A DNA stretch of 64,000 nt from Ktedonobacter sp. SOSP1-85 (lineage in GTDB: Bacteria > Chloroflexota > Ktedonobacteria > Ktedonobacterales > Ktedonobacteraceae). The stretch is from positions 6,053,501 through 6,117,500 of the forward strand of contig NZ_BNJI01000001.1 in assembly GCF_016587415.1 (NCBI RefSeq), in the 5' to 3' direction. Both the position numbers and the translations under genes were made by a program. Of the stretch, positions 34,465-43,686 are shown one piece after another (the first letter of the stretch is position 1; the number at the start of each line of letters is the position of its first letter). Below the pieces are notes generated by a model. The model was given only the letters and a program-made list of their open reading frames with translations. It was not told the DNA's origin and did no database searches.

Positions 34465-35481
34465 TTACCAGCCAGCAATAAAAGGATCGTAGCATGCGCG
34501 ATCACCGCGCAAGAAGCTGGCGAGGTGGCGAGCCTGGTTCTGGAGAATGAAGCGTAGCGCCTGGCGTTTGCCTTCATAAAGCTCTGCGCTACCGTCAAGC
34601 CTCTCCAGCACTTTTTCCGCAAGCTTACGGCGTGTGCTTTCGGTCAAGAGGCGTTCCTCATCTTGTTCAAGTTGAACATGCTTGTTTATCAATCCAATCA
34701 CTGTGCGGTCGACGACACATTGACGGAACTCTTCGATGAGATCGAGTACCAGGCTTGGTTTGCCAGGTCGATCAGCATGGAGAAAGCCAGCGTAAGGATC
34801 GAGGCCTCCGAGGAGGATGGCCTGTTCAACCTGTGCATACAGAACCCCATAACCATAATTGAGCAAGGAGTTAAAGAGGTCCTTAGCGCCTTGCGTTTCG
34901 CGTCCAGGCCACTGGAGAGTTTCCGGAAGAATGCGTGCGATACAGCCCCAATAGCACTGTGCCGCTCGTCCTTCAGCGGAAAGCAGACGGTCGCGTATCT
35001 CTTGAATGGTCTCGCCTGAGAGCCTTTCCACCTCTAGCATGCGATCACGGAGCGTGTCTGCCGCTGCCTGAGTCACCTGGAAAAAGTCTGCCTCCGACTC
35101 CTTGCGCGACTTGGCGAAGTAACGTAGCAAGTTCAACTGATTCTGGATCTTCCCGCTGACGAAAGCCTTCCCAACCATTACTCCTTGCGGTGTGTCGTAT
35201 GCCAGCAATTGCGCGCGTCTCGTAAGAATTGTGCCCACCAGGCCTGAAGTATAGAGTCCCGCAATAGTTCGTCCATGCCTGCTAAGATAATGGATCGGAA
35301 TTCCCTCCTCACTGCACATCTTGACCACATCACTTGAAATGCCAACGCCGCTATCCACAATCATAATCTGTTTCAAATGTATCAATGGTGCTTCCTGAAC
35401 CATTTTCTGTTCTCGGTAGACGCGAACGCGTCCCTGATGCTTGCCAATGAAAAGCCCTTTTCCTTCAACGATCAGATCCAT
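34465..35481 (-). CDS. cas1: Cas1, CRISPR integrase
   Basis: Cas1 catalyses spacer integration. The 338-residue protein has the metal-binding residues E170 (SAEGRAAQCYWG), H235 (GFLHADRPGKPSLVLDL) and D247/E250. The N-terminal beta domain starts MDLIVEGKGLFIG. The active site is complete, so the adaptation module should be functional. It is the first gene of the cas1-cas2-cas4 unit. A promoter with the same box as the effector operon lies about 135 bp upstream; the ribosome site is weak. Confidence 0.95.
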   Translation of the reverse strand: MDLIVEGKGLFIGKHQGRVRVYREQKMVQEAPLIHLKQIMIVDSGVGISSDVVKMCSEEGIPIHYLSRHGRTIAGLYTSGLVGTILTRRAQLLAYDTPQGVMVGKAFVSGKIQNQLNLLRYFAKSRKESEADFFQVTQAAADTLRDRMLEVERLSGETIQEIRDRLLSAEGRAAQCYWGCIARILPETLQWPGRETQGAKDLFNSLLNYGYGVLYAQVEQAILLGGLDPYAGFLHADRPGKPSLVLDLIEEFRQCVVDRTVIGLINKHVQLEQDEERLLTESTRRKLAEKVLERLDGSAELYEGKRQALRFILQNQARHLASFLRGDRACYDPFIAGW

Positions 35482-35614
35482 ATGGGAAAACCTCGCTTCC
35501 TCTCTTGCTGCATGAGCTGTGTGGAATTAGTCTCGCCCAAAGAGCCTGCCACCAGATCATGATGTTCCTTCTCTTCATCCAGCCCAATCAGGTAAAGGCT
35601 GTGATTATGAAAGT

Positions 35615-35653
35615 AGTATAGAGCCTGGTCTCCGCCAAACCAGCGGAAAAGTC
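35615..35653 (-). promoter_or_regulatory. Promoter plus conserved box upstream of cas1
   Basis: The box at 35632-35653 (CCGCCAAACCA, then G, then CGGAAAAGTC on the plus strand) matches the one upstream of the WYL-cas3 operon at 21 of 22 positions. The minus-strand TATACT at 35620-35615 is again 11 bases away. In this copy the dyad is TCCGC with 7 bases to GCGGA, perfect over 5 bp. A leader of about 127 bases would separate the start site from cas1. A 65-codon frame here (35472-35669) is considered a by-product. Confidence 0.68.
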
Positions 35654-35832
35654 GCAAGGAAAATTTCACTTATAAAATTGCCATATGCTACAGAAGGAAT
35701 AGCTACCTCATCTTCAAATCTATGCTTTAACCAAAAGCAAAAGCATCTTTTCATGCAAGAGAGAATGAAACTTTTAGCCACCGTCTCTAGCTCACTCTTC
35801 CCCAACCCCCATAAATTCTGCCCTTTCCCGAG

Positions 35833-36114
35833 CCTTCTCCGAAAATCCCCCGAGCCTCAAAGCAAAAGAGGGCCAACCTGGCCCTGATATGCCATAAAAG
35901 ACACCTGAAAAATAAGTTATAAAATAATAAACGGGCAAAAGGCGTCCGAAAATCCCCCTACTTTTTGGACAAAAAACGATTTTCGAAAACACACCAGATA
36001 TGCTATACTAGCAGAGGTACATCGAACAAAACCGAAGCCCTGAGGCATTCAGCAAACGGCCCAAAACCAATAAAATATGAAAACACACCAGCCACTCCCA
36101 TTTCCCAACCCGCG
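35833..36114 (+). promoter_or_regulatory. CRISPR leader of array 2
   Basis: This region is homologous to the array-1 leader, nearly identical from 35936 on, with the same extended -10 (TATACT at 36004-36009). It begins about 180 bases after the cas1 promoter box and faces right, away from cas1. Confidence 0.85.
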
Positions 36115-39100
36115 GTAGCAGTGACATCGATCCGTTCGAGGATCCTGCAAGAGTTCTCACGGCCAAAAACGGAGTAGAAGTAACTCAAGGTAGCAGTGAC
36201 ATCGATCCGTTCGAGGATCCTGCAAGTCGTATGTAGAGCTGGACAAAGGATAGGGGATAGCGTAGCAGTGACATCGATCCGTTCGAGGATCCTGCAAGAT
36301 CGGTGGCGGGCCTGCTACCGTGGGCTGGAAAATGGTAGCAGTGACATCGATCCGTTCGAGGATCCTGCAAGACGAAGGCGCTGGCGGATGTACCGCTGTT
36401 TGTCCAACGTAGCAGTGACATCGATCCGTTCGAGGATCCTGCAAGGCCAACAAGAACAGCGAAGACAATGGCAACGCAGAGACGTAGCAGTGACATCGAT
36501 CCGTTCGAGGATCCTGCAAGACCAGGAACTGGAGACCATTCTTGAGCGCACCGCTTTGTAGCAGTGACATCGATCCGTTCGAGGATCCTGCAAGGATCAG
36601 CCAAATTCATCTTCAGTCGATGCCATCACTGTAGCAGTGACATCGATCCGTTCGAGGATCCTGCAAGTCCCAAGTGCGGTATTCACTGCCATCTCCATAA
36701 TCTGTAGCAGTGACATCGATCCGTTCGAGGATCCTGCAAGTTGCGCTCGGTCTCAGCGTTGTAGACCTCATCCCGGGTAGCAGTGACATCGATCCGTTCG
36801 AGGATCCTGCAAGAGGTCCACATAGAAGGATGCAGGCCAGGACACCATTGGGTAGCAGTGACATCGATCCGTTCGAGGATCCTGCAAGTATTTTCGCGTG
36901 GGATAACGACGGGGGCATGATATGGTAGCAGTGACATCGATCCGTTCGAGGATCCTGCAAGCAATTCATGTTTGAGGCAACGACAGTGCTACTATTAACG
37001 TAGCAGTGACATCGATCCGTTCGAGGATCCTGCAAGTTCGATGGTGTATTGAATAACATAACAATAAGTGGTGGGTAGCAGTGACATCGATCCGTTCGAG
37101 GATCCTGCAAGGCCTTTGATCTTACCGCGCTCGTGACCACCATCTTGTTCTGTAGCAGTGACATCGATCCGTTCGAGGATCCTGCAAGCATGACAGCGAA
37201 GAGACACGCGACACGGAACGCGGCAGGGTAGCAGTGACATCGATCCGTTCGAGGATCCTGCAAGCCACTGCTCACAAAAGCCCCCAGGGGCACCGTGATA
37301 GTAGTAGCAGTGACATCGATCCGTTCGAGGATCCTGCAAGTGGCTGATCAGTCAAGGAAGGTGATCAATGCAAGACGTAGCAGTGACATCGATCCGTTCG
37401 AGGATCCTGCAAGACTCAACACGCGCCAGCCCAGCTTCATCTAAATTGCCGTAGCAGTGACATCGATCCGTTCGAGGATCCTGCAAGCCCCCAAACACAA
37501 AAGAGTCCGGAGCATCTTGTTCTGTAGCAGTGACATCGATCCGTTCGAGGATCCTGCAAGGCGCCAATGATAAGGTGTCAGGCGTACCTAAAATAATGTA
37601 GCAGAGAAATCGATCCGTTCGAGGATCCTGCAAGTTCTTGCACAAATTAGAGCAGAATATAAGGATAAGGTAGCAGTGACATCGATCCGTTCGAGGATCC
37701 TGCAAGCACATTTCACACAAGGGGCTAAGGCTTCCAGTTGCTAGTAGCAGTGACATCGATCCGTTCGAGGATCCTGCAAGTTTGCGCTGGCGAGCAGGTG
37801 GCGCGCCGCCGCGTCCAGTAGCAGTGACATCGATCCGTTCGAGGATCCTGCAAGTCCGATCATTGCAGCATGGTATTGATCGATGGTATTCGTAGCAGAG
37901 AAATCGATCCGTTCGAGGATCCTGCAAGATCACAGGCGGAAACAACGGAACGGGAGTTATGTTGTGTAGCAGTGACATCGATCCGTTCGAGGATCCTGCA
38001 AGAATTGTTCACCGCGCTTGGATTGCCACCTGACTCGTGTAGCAGTGACATCGATCCGTTCGAGGATCCTGCAAGCCGATCATTGCAGCATGGTATTGAT
38101 CGATGGTATTCGTAGCAGTGATATCGATCCGTTCGAGGATCCTGCAAGGGTAGTCGCAAATGTGATCGGGCTACCGCCTGAATTGGTAGCAGTGACATCG
38201 ATCCGTTCGAGGATCCTGCAAGCGTGTGCAAGTGCTGCTGTCTGGCGCATCTCGTCTGGGTAGCAGTGACATCGATCCGTTCGAGGATCCTGCAAGTGTC
38301 TATTCTTGCCCTTGCGAGCTTCTATCCACGGATAGTAGCAGTGACATCGATCCGGTAGAGGATCCTGCAAGCGTGACTGGTCAGTGTGTCATGTACCTGG
38401 CTGAGCGTAGCAGTGACATCGATCCGTTCGAGGATCCTGCAAGAGTCCGGAGCATCGATGATCTTCTGACAGAAGCCCTGCGGTAGCAGTGACATCGATC
38501 CGGTAGAGGATCCTGCAAGATGTCTTTTTGAACTCATAGCCAGTGTCAGCAATGATGTAGCAGTGACATCGATCCGGTAGAGGATCCTGCAAGTCATGGA
38601 AGACTTCAGTTGTTACTTCCTGTAGCTTTCTGTAGCAGTGACATCGATCCGTTCGAGGATCCTGCAAGTCACAAGGCAGGCGCTGATCTGGCGTATTACA
38701 GCAGTAGCAGTGACATCGATCCGTTCGAGGATCCTGCAAGCAAAAGTCGTTTGGGCGTGGCAGGTTCTGGCATGAGGTAGCAGTGACATCGATCCGTTCG
38801 AGGATCCTGCAAGAGTGCCACCATGCCCGCACCACTGCCATCATCATCGATGTAGCAGTGACATCGATCCGGTAGAGGATCCTGCAAGCAAACGCCTCTA
38901 AGTTGCATTCATAGGAGGGAGCTTGCGTAGCAGTGACATCGATCCGTTCGAGGATCCTGCAAGTTGTAGCCATGCCGCCAGCGGCGCCGGCTGTATCAAT
39001 GTAGCAGTGACATCGATCCGTTCGAGGATCCTGCAAGTTATCTCCATAGCTATAGCGCGTTTGCATGTCAGCGTAGCAGTGACATCGATCCGTTCGAGGA

Positions 39101-39560
39101 TCCTGCAAGACTAAAAGCAGACTACCAAACGTGCCAGCGGGGATAAGTAGCAGTGACATCGATCCGTTCGAGGATCCTGCAAGGCTTTATCGTACACGCT
39201 GGGGATATTGCAGAGTACAAGTAGCAGTGACATCGATCCGTTCGAGGATCCTGCAAGTCCATGACAAGCTCAAGGGACACATCATTGCGAATAGTAGCAG
39301 TGACATCGATCCGTTCGAGGATCCTGCAAGTCCACCGTTCTCTCATCTCTTCTTCCATGCCGGTATTGTAGCAGAGAGATCGATCCGTTCGAGGATCCTG
39401 CAAGCTTAGAGATCATCGCCAAGGGTCACGAGAAAGTACGTAGCAGAGAGATCGATCCGTTCGAGGATCCTGCAAGTACGTTATCATGCCTGATATGCCA
39501 CAACTTGCCGCTAGTAGCAGAGAGATCGATCCGTTCGAGGATCCTGCAAGGCAAACAGGG
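36115..39560 (+). CRISPR. CRISPR array 2: 47 repeats, 46 spacers
   Basis: Repeats of 37 bases start GTAGCAGTGACATC and continue GATCC, loop GTTCGA, GGATC, CTGCAAG. Variants: repeats 21 (37598) and 25 (37892) are of the array-1 type (AGAGAAATC), repeat 28 has GTGATATC, and repeats 31, 33, 34 and 38 have loop GGTAGA. The last three (39368, 39440, 39524) have AGAGAGATC. The spacer at 37855-37891 recurs almost whole at 38076-38111. The leader is on the left. The mixture of repeat types suggests exchange with array 1. Confidence 0.97.
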
Positions 39561-39663
39561 CTTGGCGCTGAAGTCGCGAGTGTTCAGGTACCATCTTCTC
39601 TATGGGTCTCAGCGCCGAGTCCCGCACTGACGTGTGCGAGGGCACCCGAATAGGCAAAGGATC

Positions 39664-39687
39664 GGACATCGCTCTTGATGTCCTTTA
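39664..39687 (+). terminator. Likely terminator of array 2
   Basis: GGACATC (39664-39670) pairs with GATGTCC (39677-39683) around a 6-base loop and is followed by TTTAT. The stem core is the same as in the terminator after array 1. About 100 bases of unassigned sequence lie between the last repeat and this hairpin. Confidence 0.6.
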
Positions 39688-40007
39688 TACTATAGTTCCA
39701 ACGGCATAACATTGTCTAGTGATTTCTCGTGGTTTATCTAACTGCGCCAGAAGGCCCCTGTTTTCAAACACTGTCTTTTACCCACATCTTTTTGGAGGGG
39801 CTTCGCAAGTCGATCGCTATACATGTGTTTGTGAAACACTCAACAGGGGGAAGTTGGCCTCCTGTGCTGTTCCACAAAATCTGATTGTAAAATGTGGGTA
39901 AAAGACAGGTTTTCAAACATGGGGATGAATGGCGCGCTCCTTTTTTGAGGTGGATAGGGCAGTGCAAATTGTTGCATTTTTACACTATAACTGCTATAAT
40001 GTAACCT
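39688..40007. other. Region left of the decayed tnpB, possible element left end
   Basis: No gene is seen. An exact 17-bp inverted repeat (39771-39787 with 39892-39908, CTGTCTTTTACCCACAT) frames about 100 bases, each arm next to a TTTTCAAACA copy. A plausible promoter (TATAAT near 39995) precedes the decayed tnpB. This may be the left end of the IS200/IS605-type element. Confidence 0.45.
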
Positions 40008-41193
40008 ATGAAACAGAAACGCGCTTTCAAGTACCGCGTGTATCCCACGCCAGAACAACAGCAGATCCTTGCTCAAACCTTTGGGTGCTGTCGCGCGCGT
40101 CTATAACTGGGCATTGCGCAAGAAAACCGATGCCTATTACAACGACCATCAGCGACTCTATTACAAAGAGTTGAGTCTCCTGTTGACTGACGTGAAAAAG
40201 CAAGAAGAGACGCACTGGTTGAATGCCGTTTCTAGCGTGCCCTTGCAGCAAGCTCTTCGTCATCTGGACAAAGCGTTTCTCAACTTCTTTGAAGGGCGTG
40301 CCAAGTACCCCACCTTCCACAAAAAACGCAACAAGCAATCCGCCACCTATACCGCCAACGCTTTTACCTGGCACAATGGAACGATCACACTTGCCAAGAT
40401 GAGTGAGCCCCTTGATATACGCTGGTCGCGCCCTCTGCCAAAAGACGCACCCCCTTCGAGTGTGACCCTCTCCAAAGACTGTGCCAATCGCTACGCGCAT
40501 CAGCATCCTTGTGGAAGACGAGATTGAGCATGTACCCGCCAATGAGCAGGCGATTGGAGCTGACCTTGGCTTGAAGTCCTTTGTGGTGCTCTCGACCGGT
40601 GAAGTGGTAGGCAACCCCAAATTCTTTCACAAGGATGAAAAGAACCTGGCCAAAGCCCAACGCCGGCACGCCAGGAAGAAAAAAGGCTCGAAGAACCGAG
40701 ACAAAGCACGTCTCAAGGTAGCTCGCATTCATGCCCGCATCGCTGATCGCCGCCGTGACGCGCCTGCAGAAACTTTCGACCCGACTCATACACGAGAACC
40801 AAGTGGTATGTGTCGAGTCGTTGGCAGGTCAAGAACATGGTCAAGCATCCAACCCTCAGCAAAGCCATCAGTGATGTGGGATGGAGTGAGTTTGTGACCC
40901 AACTGGAATACAAAGCCGACTGGTACGGTCGAGATCTTGTCAAAATTGACAAGTGGTATCCCTCCAGTAAGCGGTGTTTTGAGTGTGGTCACCTCCTTGA
41001 CTCCTTAGCGCTTGATGTCCGTCAGTGGACGTGTCCAGCGTGTGCTGTGCAGCACGACCGCGATATCAACGCAGCCAAGAATATTAGGTCCGTGGGGCTC
41101 ACGGTCCTCAATGCCTGTGGAGAGGCTGTAAGACCTGGACGGGTTTTGTCTCGTTCTGGCAAGACTCAGCGAAGCAGGAAACCCTCGAGGTGA
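40008..41193 (+). pseudogene. tnpB: Decayed tnpB with four +1 frameshifts
   Basis: From ATG 40008 (MKQKRAFKYRVYPTPEQQQ) the TnpB sequence can be followed to 41193, but only by changing frame four times, each by +1. The shifts are near 40094, 40492, 40760 and 40842. Recognisable parts are IGADLGLKSF (RuvC-I), the canonical RuvC-II Glu in VVCVESLA, and the zinc finger (CFECGHLL, CPACAVQHDRDINAAKNI). It is a different clade from the intact tnpB at 16087. At three shifts GCGC stands where relatives usually have a TTC Phe codon. No active protein can be made. Confidence 0.88.
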
Positions 41194-41196
41194 CTC

Positions 41197-41233
41197 GAGG
41201 AATCCCCCGGCTTGAGCCGTGGGGAGGATGTCA
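41197..41233 (+). mobile_element. IS200/IS605-type right end with guide-RNA hairpin
   Basis: Directly after the pseudogene comes AATCCCCCGGCTTGAGCCGT followed by GGGGAGGATGTCA. This is the classical right-end hairpin of tnpB-type elements and the 3' scaffold of their guide RNA. The guide would start just after about 41233. The end looks intact although tnpB is not. Confidence 0.72.
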
Positions 41234-41304
41234 ATAGCCACTTGTTTTCACGAGACAAGGCATGTCCTTTTGCTTCGTGAGGGGAACGACAATCCTCACC
41301 GGAT

Positions 41305-41643
41305 GGACTACCAGAGATGCAAGCACTCTCTACCATCCTCTACCCCCTTTGGCCCGGAGGCATCAGGGGCTACTTTGCGTACTCGAACCTCAGTGCGGTG
41401 ATGAATCCATTGAGGAGGCGCTTTTTCCAGACCTCGCCCAGGTGAGCGCCCACGCTTTCGGTTGTACTCCTTGACCTCCGCAATGGCCACCAGAAGCGAG
41501 GCTTGCAAGTCGGGCTTTCCCGTAACCGCATCGGGAGAGAGCTCCATAATCGAGGTAAGATAGCTCGCGAAGCTGGCAACACTGGCCAGCTTGCGAAGCT
41601 CACTCACATCCCTATTGCCTATTTTGGCAAGGATCTTAGGGTT
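41305..41643 (-). pseudogene. Possible 5'-truncated gene fragment
   Basis: A minus-strand frame is open from about 41643 (no start there) to a stop at 41305 and reads like real protein. It has KILAKIGNRDVSELRKLA, then SFASYLTSIMELSPDAV and LLVAIAEVKEYNRKRG, with regular codon use. Its upstream end abuts the 3' end of the serine hydrolase gene, as if the beginning was lost at a junction. I do not recognise the family. It may instead be a chance frame. Confidence 0.35.
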
Positions 41644-41646
41644 ACT

Positions 41647-43098
41647 TCAACCGAACACGCGACCGGTGATCGTCGTGACCGTCGTGGAGCCCCAGGATGC
41701 GTTCGGTTCCACTTCCAGTTGCAGTTCGCCGCTCGTGTAGTGGAAGCGGAAGACCGGACAGAACACGCCCTCGTAATAACAGATCCTCACCTCGTAGGTG
41801 TCTTCCGCCGTCCAGGCGCCGCACGCGGCGACGGGTTCGTCGCCATGCCCGCGCATGTCGGTGGTCCCTTTCAGCCATGTGGCGTAGCCGACCTGCATCG
41901 GGTGCTCGCCGCGTTCGTCGCTCACTATGAGCGTGCCGCGCTCGTCGCCGAACTTGATCGCGACGCTCTCCATCTTCAGATCATTGCTCTCTAGCTTGTA
42001 CGTTTTTCCCCACCATTGCTCTGCCTTGGGTGACGAGGGCTGCCCCTTCGGTAACGGTAGCGACAGGACCTCCAGCTTGTTATACAACCCACCATAGGCT
42101 TGCGGGTCGGTGGGCAACGCTTCCGGCTGCATGGTGGGCAGCAGATGCTCCCAGACCTTGTCCAGTACAGCCTGCATGTTCCGCACGCCGCCGATGATGG
42201 CCAGCACCGCGTCCTGCTCAGGCATGACGATGCAGTATTGGCCGAAGGCGCCGTCGCCGCGGTAGCCGTCGTGCCGGCAGCGCCAGAACTGGTAGCCGTA
42301 CCCGACCGTCCAGTCGGGGTTGGCCTGGGTATTGCTGTTGTCGGAATGGGCGCTCGTCGCCTCGGCGACCCACGCCTCCGGCAGGATGCGCCTGCCGTGC
42401 CAGCTGCCCTTCTGCAGGTACATCTGGCCGAAGCGGGCGATGTCTTCCGTCTTGATGTGTAGGCCGGACCCGCCGATGTTGATGCCGCGCGGGTCGGTCT
42501 CCCAGGTGGGGTTCTCGATGCCCAGCGGGTCGAACAGGCGCGTGCGCAGGTAGTCTAGCAGGGGCTCACCCGTCAGTCTGGTGATGATGGCCGAGAGCAT
42601 GTAGGTGGCCGCGGTGTTGTAGACGAACCACGTGCCGGGCTGGTACTCCACGGGCAGCGACAGGAAAGTGCGGGGCCAGTTGTCGTCTTCGCCTCCGAAC
42701 ACGTGCCTGGACGTGTCCTCCTTGTGGCCGGTGTTCATGGACAGCAGGTGCCGCACTCGCATAGCCTTCAGGTTCTCGCTAGGGTTCGCCGGGGAGTCGT
42801 CGGGGAAGAACTTCAGGACAGGGTCATCCACCGTGAGCAACCCCTCGGCTACCGCCAGGCCGATGCCGGTGGAGGTGAAGCTCTTGCTCAGCGAGTAGAG
42901 CGAGTGCGGGGATTGGGGCCCATAGGGCGTCCACCACCCCTCTGCCGCCACGTTCCCGTGGCGCAGAAGCATGAAGCCCTGCACCGCGTCCAACGGGTGG
43001 GTGTGTTGCTCAATCGCCCGGATGAAGTCCAGGACCGCCGAGGAGGGGATGCCCTCGGCTTCCGGGCTGCTGCGCTTCAACTGAGTTATACTTGCCAT
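41647..43098 (-). CDS. Serine hydrolase, beta-lactamase/penicillin-binding class C family
   Basis: The 483-residue protein has the SxxK motif with the nucleophilic serine in YSLSKSFTS, the YxN-type motif in FVYNTAATYM, and a late DGAFGQ in place of the usual KTG/HxG. A C-terminal extension of about 130 residues forms a beta-rich domain (as in esterase/amidase members). There is no signal peptide. Its GC content is clearly higher than that of the CRISPR region next to it. Together with the truncated frame abutting its 3' end, this points to acquisition or a recombination junction. Substrate unknown. Confidence 0.85.
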   Translation of the reverse strand: MASITQLKRSSPEAEGIPSSAVLDFIRAIEQHTHPLDAVQGFMLLRHGNVAAEGWWTPYGPQSPHSLYSLSKSFTSTGIGLAVAEGLLTVDDPVLKFFPDDSPANPSENLKAMRVRHLLSMNTGHKEDTSRHVFGGEDDNWPRTFLSLPVEYQPGTWFVYNTAATYMLSAIITRLTGEPLLDYLRTRLFDPLGIENPTWETDPRGINIGGSGLHIKTEDIARFGQMYLQKGSWHGRRILPEAWVAEATSAHSDNSNTQANPDWTVGYGYQFWRCRHDGYRGDGAFGQYCIVMPEQDAVLAIIGGVRNMQAVLDKVWEHLLPTMQPEALPTDPQAYGGLYNKLEVLSLPLPKGQPSSPKAEQWWGKTYKLESNDLKMESVAIKFGDERGTLIVSDERGEHPMQVGYATWLKGTTDMRGHGDEPVAACGAWTAEDTYEVRICYYEGVFCPVFRFHYTSGELQLEVEPNASWGSTTVTTITGRVFG

Positions 43099-43211
43099 GA
43101 TATCGATCTACCCCTTTCTTTTATTCGGCCCCTCATAAGGCCTGGTATTGTCCGTAATGAATGGATTGGCCTGTTCTGTCGCCGCGCTTCAGACTTCCTC
43201 GAAGCACGCAA

Positions 43212-43490
43212 TCACTTTCCCTCTCCCTGAATTGGCTGGATACGGCGCGGCTCGATAGACACTTGGCGGGTAATTTTCCCCAGAACCAGAATAAGACGTT
43301 TGCCTGCTGGTCCTGTGGCGATGGAGGCCGATCCTAAGCGTTCGAGAGAGTATAATCCGCGATACTCATTAAAGTCACCCGCTTGAATGAGGGCAATCTT
43401 CTCTTCCCGCAGGCTCACTGACCTACCTCTGTTGCTGTAATCGTCGTTCTTGTTCTTACTGTACCACATAAACACACCAGTTATCCCCAT
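43212..43490 (-). CDS. Possible small protein, up to 92 residues, unknown
   Basis: An open frame ends at 43212 and can start at 43490 or at the inner ATG of MWYSKNK. The second half (LREEKIALIQAGDFNEYRGL then SASIATGPAGKRLILVLG) has coding-like codon use, but no ribosome site is convincing and no family is recognised. Its upstream edge meets the CRISPR leader relic at 43469, so it could be a fragment cut by that junction. Confidence 0.35.
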   Translation of the reverse strand: MGITGVFMWYSKNKNDDYSNRGRSVSLREEKIALIQAGDFNEYRGLYSLERLGSASIATGPAGKRLILVLGKITRQVSIEPRRIQPIQGEGK

Positions 43491-43540
43491 TTCACAGCCA
43501 GCGGTAGCAGAGCCATCGATCTATACGAGGATTCTGCAAG
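43469..43540 (+). CRISPR. Orphan CRISPR leader end plus single degenerate repeat
   Basis: 43469-43503 (AAACACACCAGTTATCCCCA and on to CCAGCG) matches the last 35 bases of both leaders, and 43504-43540 is a 37-base repeat starting GTAGCAGAGCCATCGAT and ending TTCTGCAAG. The stem has changed to GATCT/GGATT, which still pairs through wobbles. The 5' part (GAGCC) resembles the oldest repeats of array 1. No second repeat is found downstream. Confidence 0.8.
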
Positions 43541-43686
43541 AATGTATAACACGACTGGATAGTTATGCGCCAGGAAGTAGTGGAGCCTCTCTGGATATGC
43601 TTCTTTAGTCCCAGCGTTGATGTGATATGATGGTAACGACGCTTTGCTTGCGTGACAAGTAGGAATTGTGGAAAGGATAATGTGCT

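Noticed and set aside
35472..35669. 65-codon frame overlapping the cas1 start by 10 bp, a possible coupled small protein
   Set aside because: Its first third is the promoter box shared with the WYL operon, and the predicted cas1 transcript begins inside it, so it is most likely not translated.
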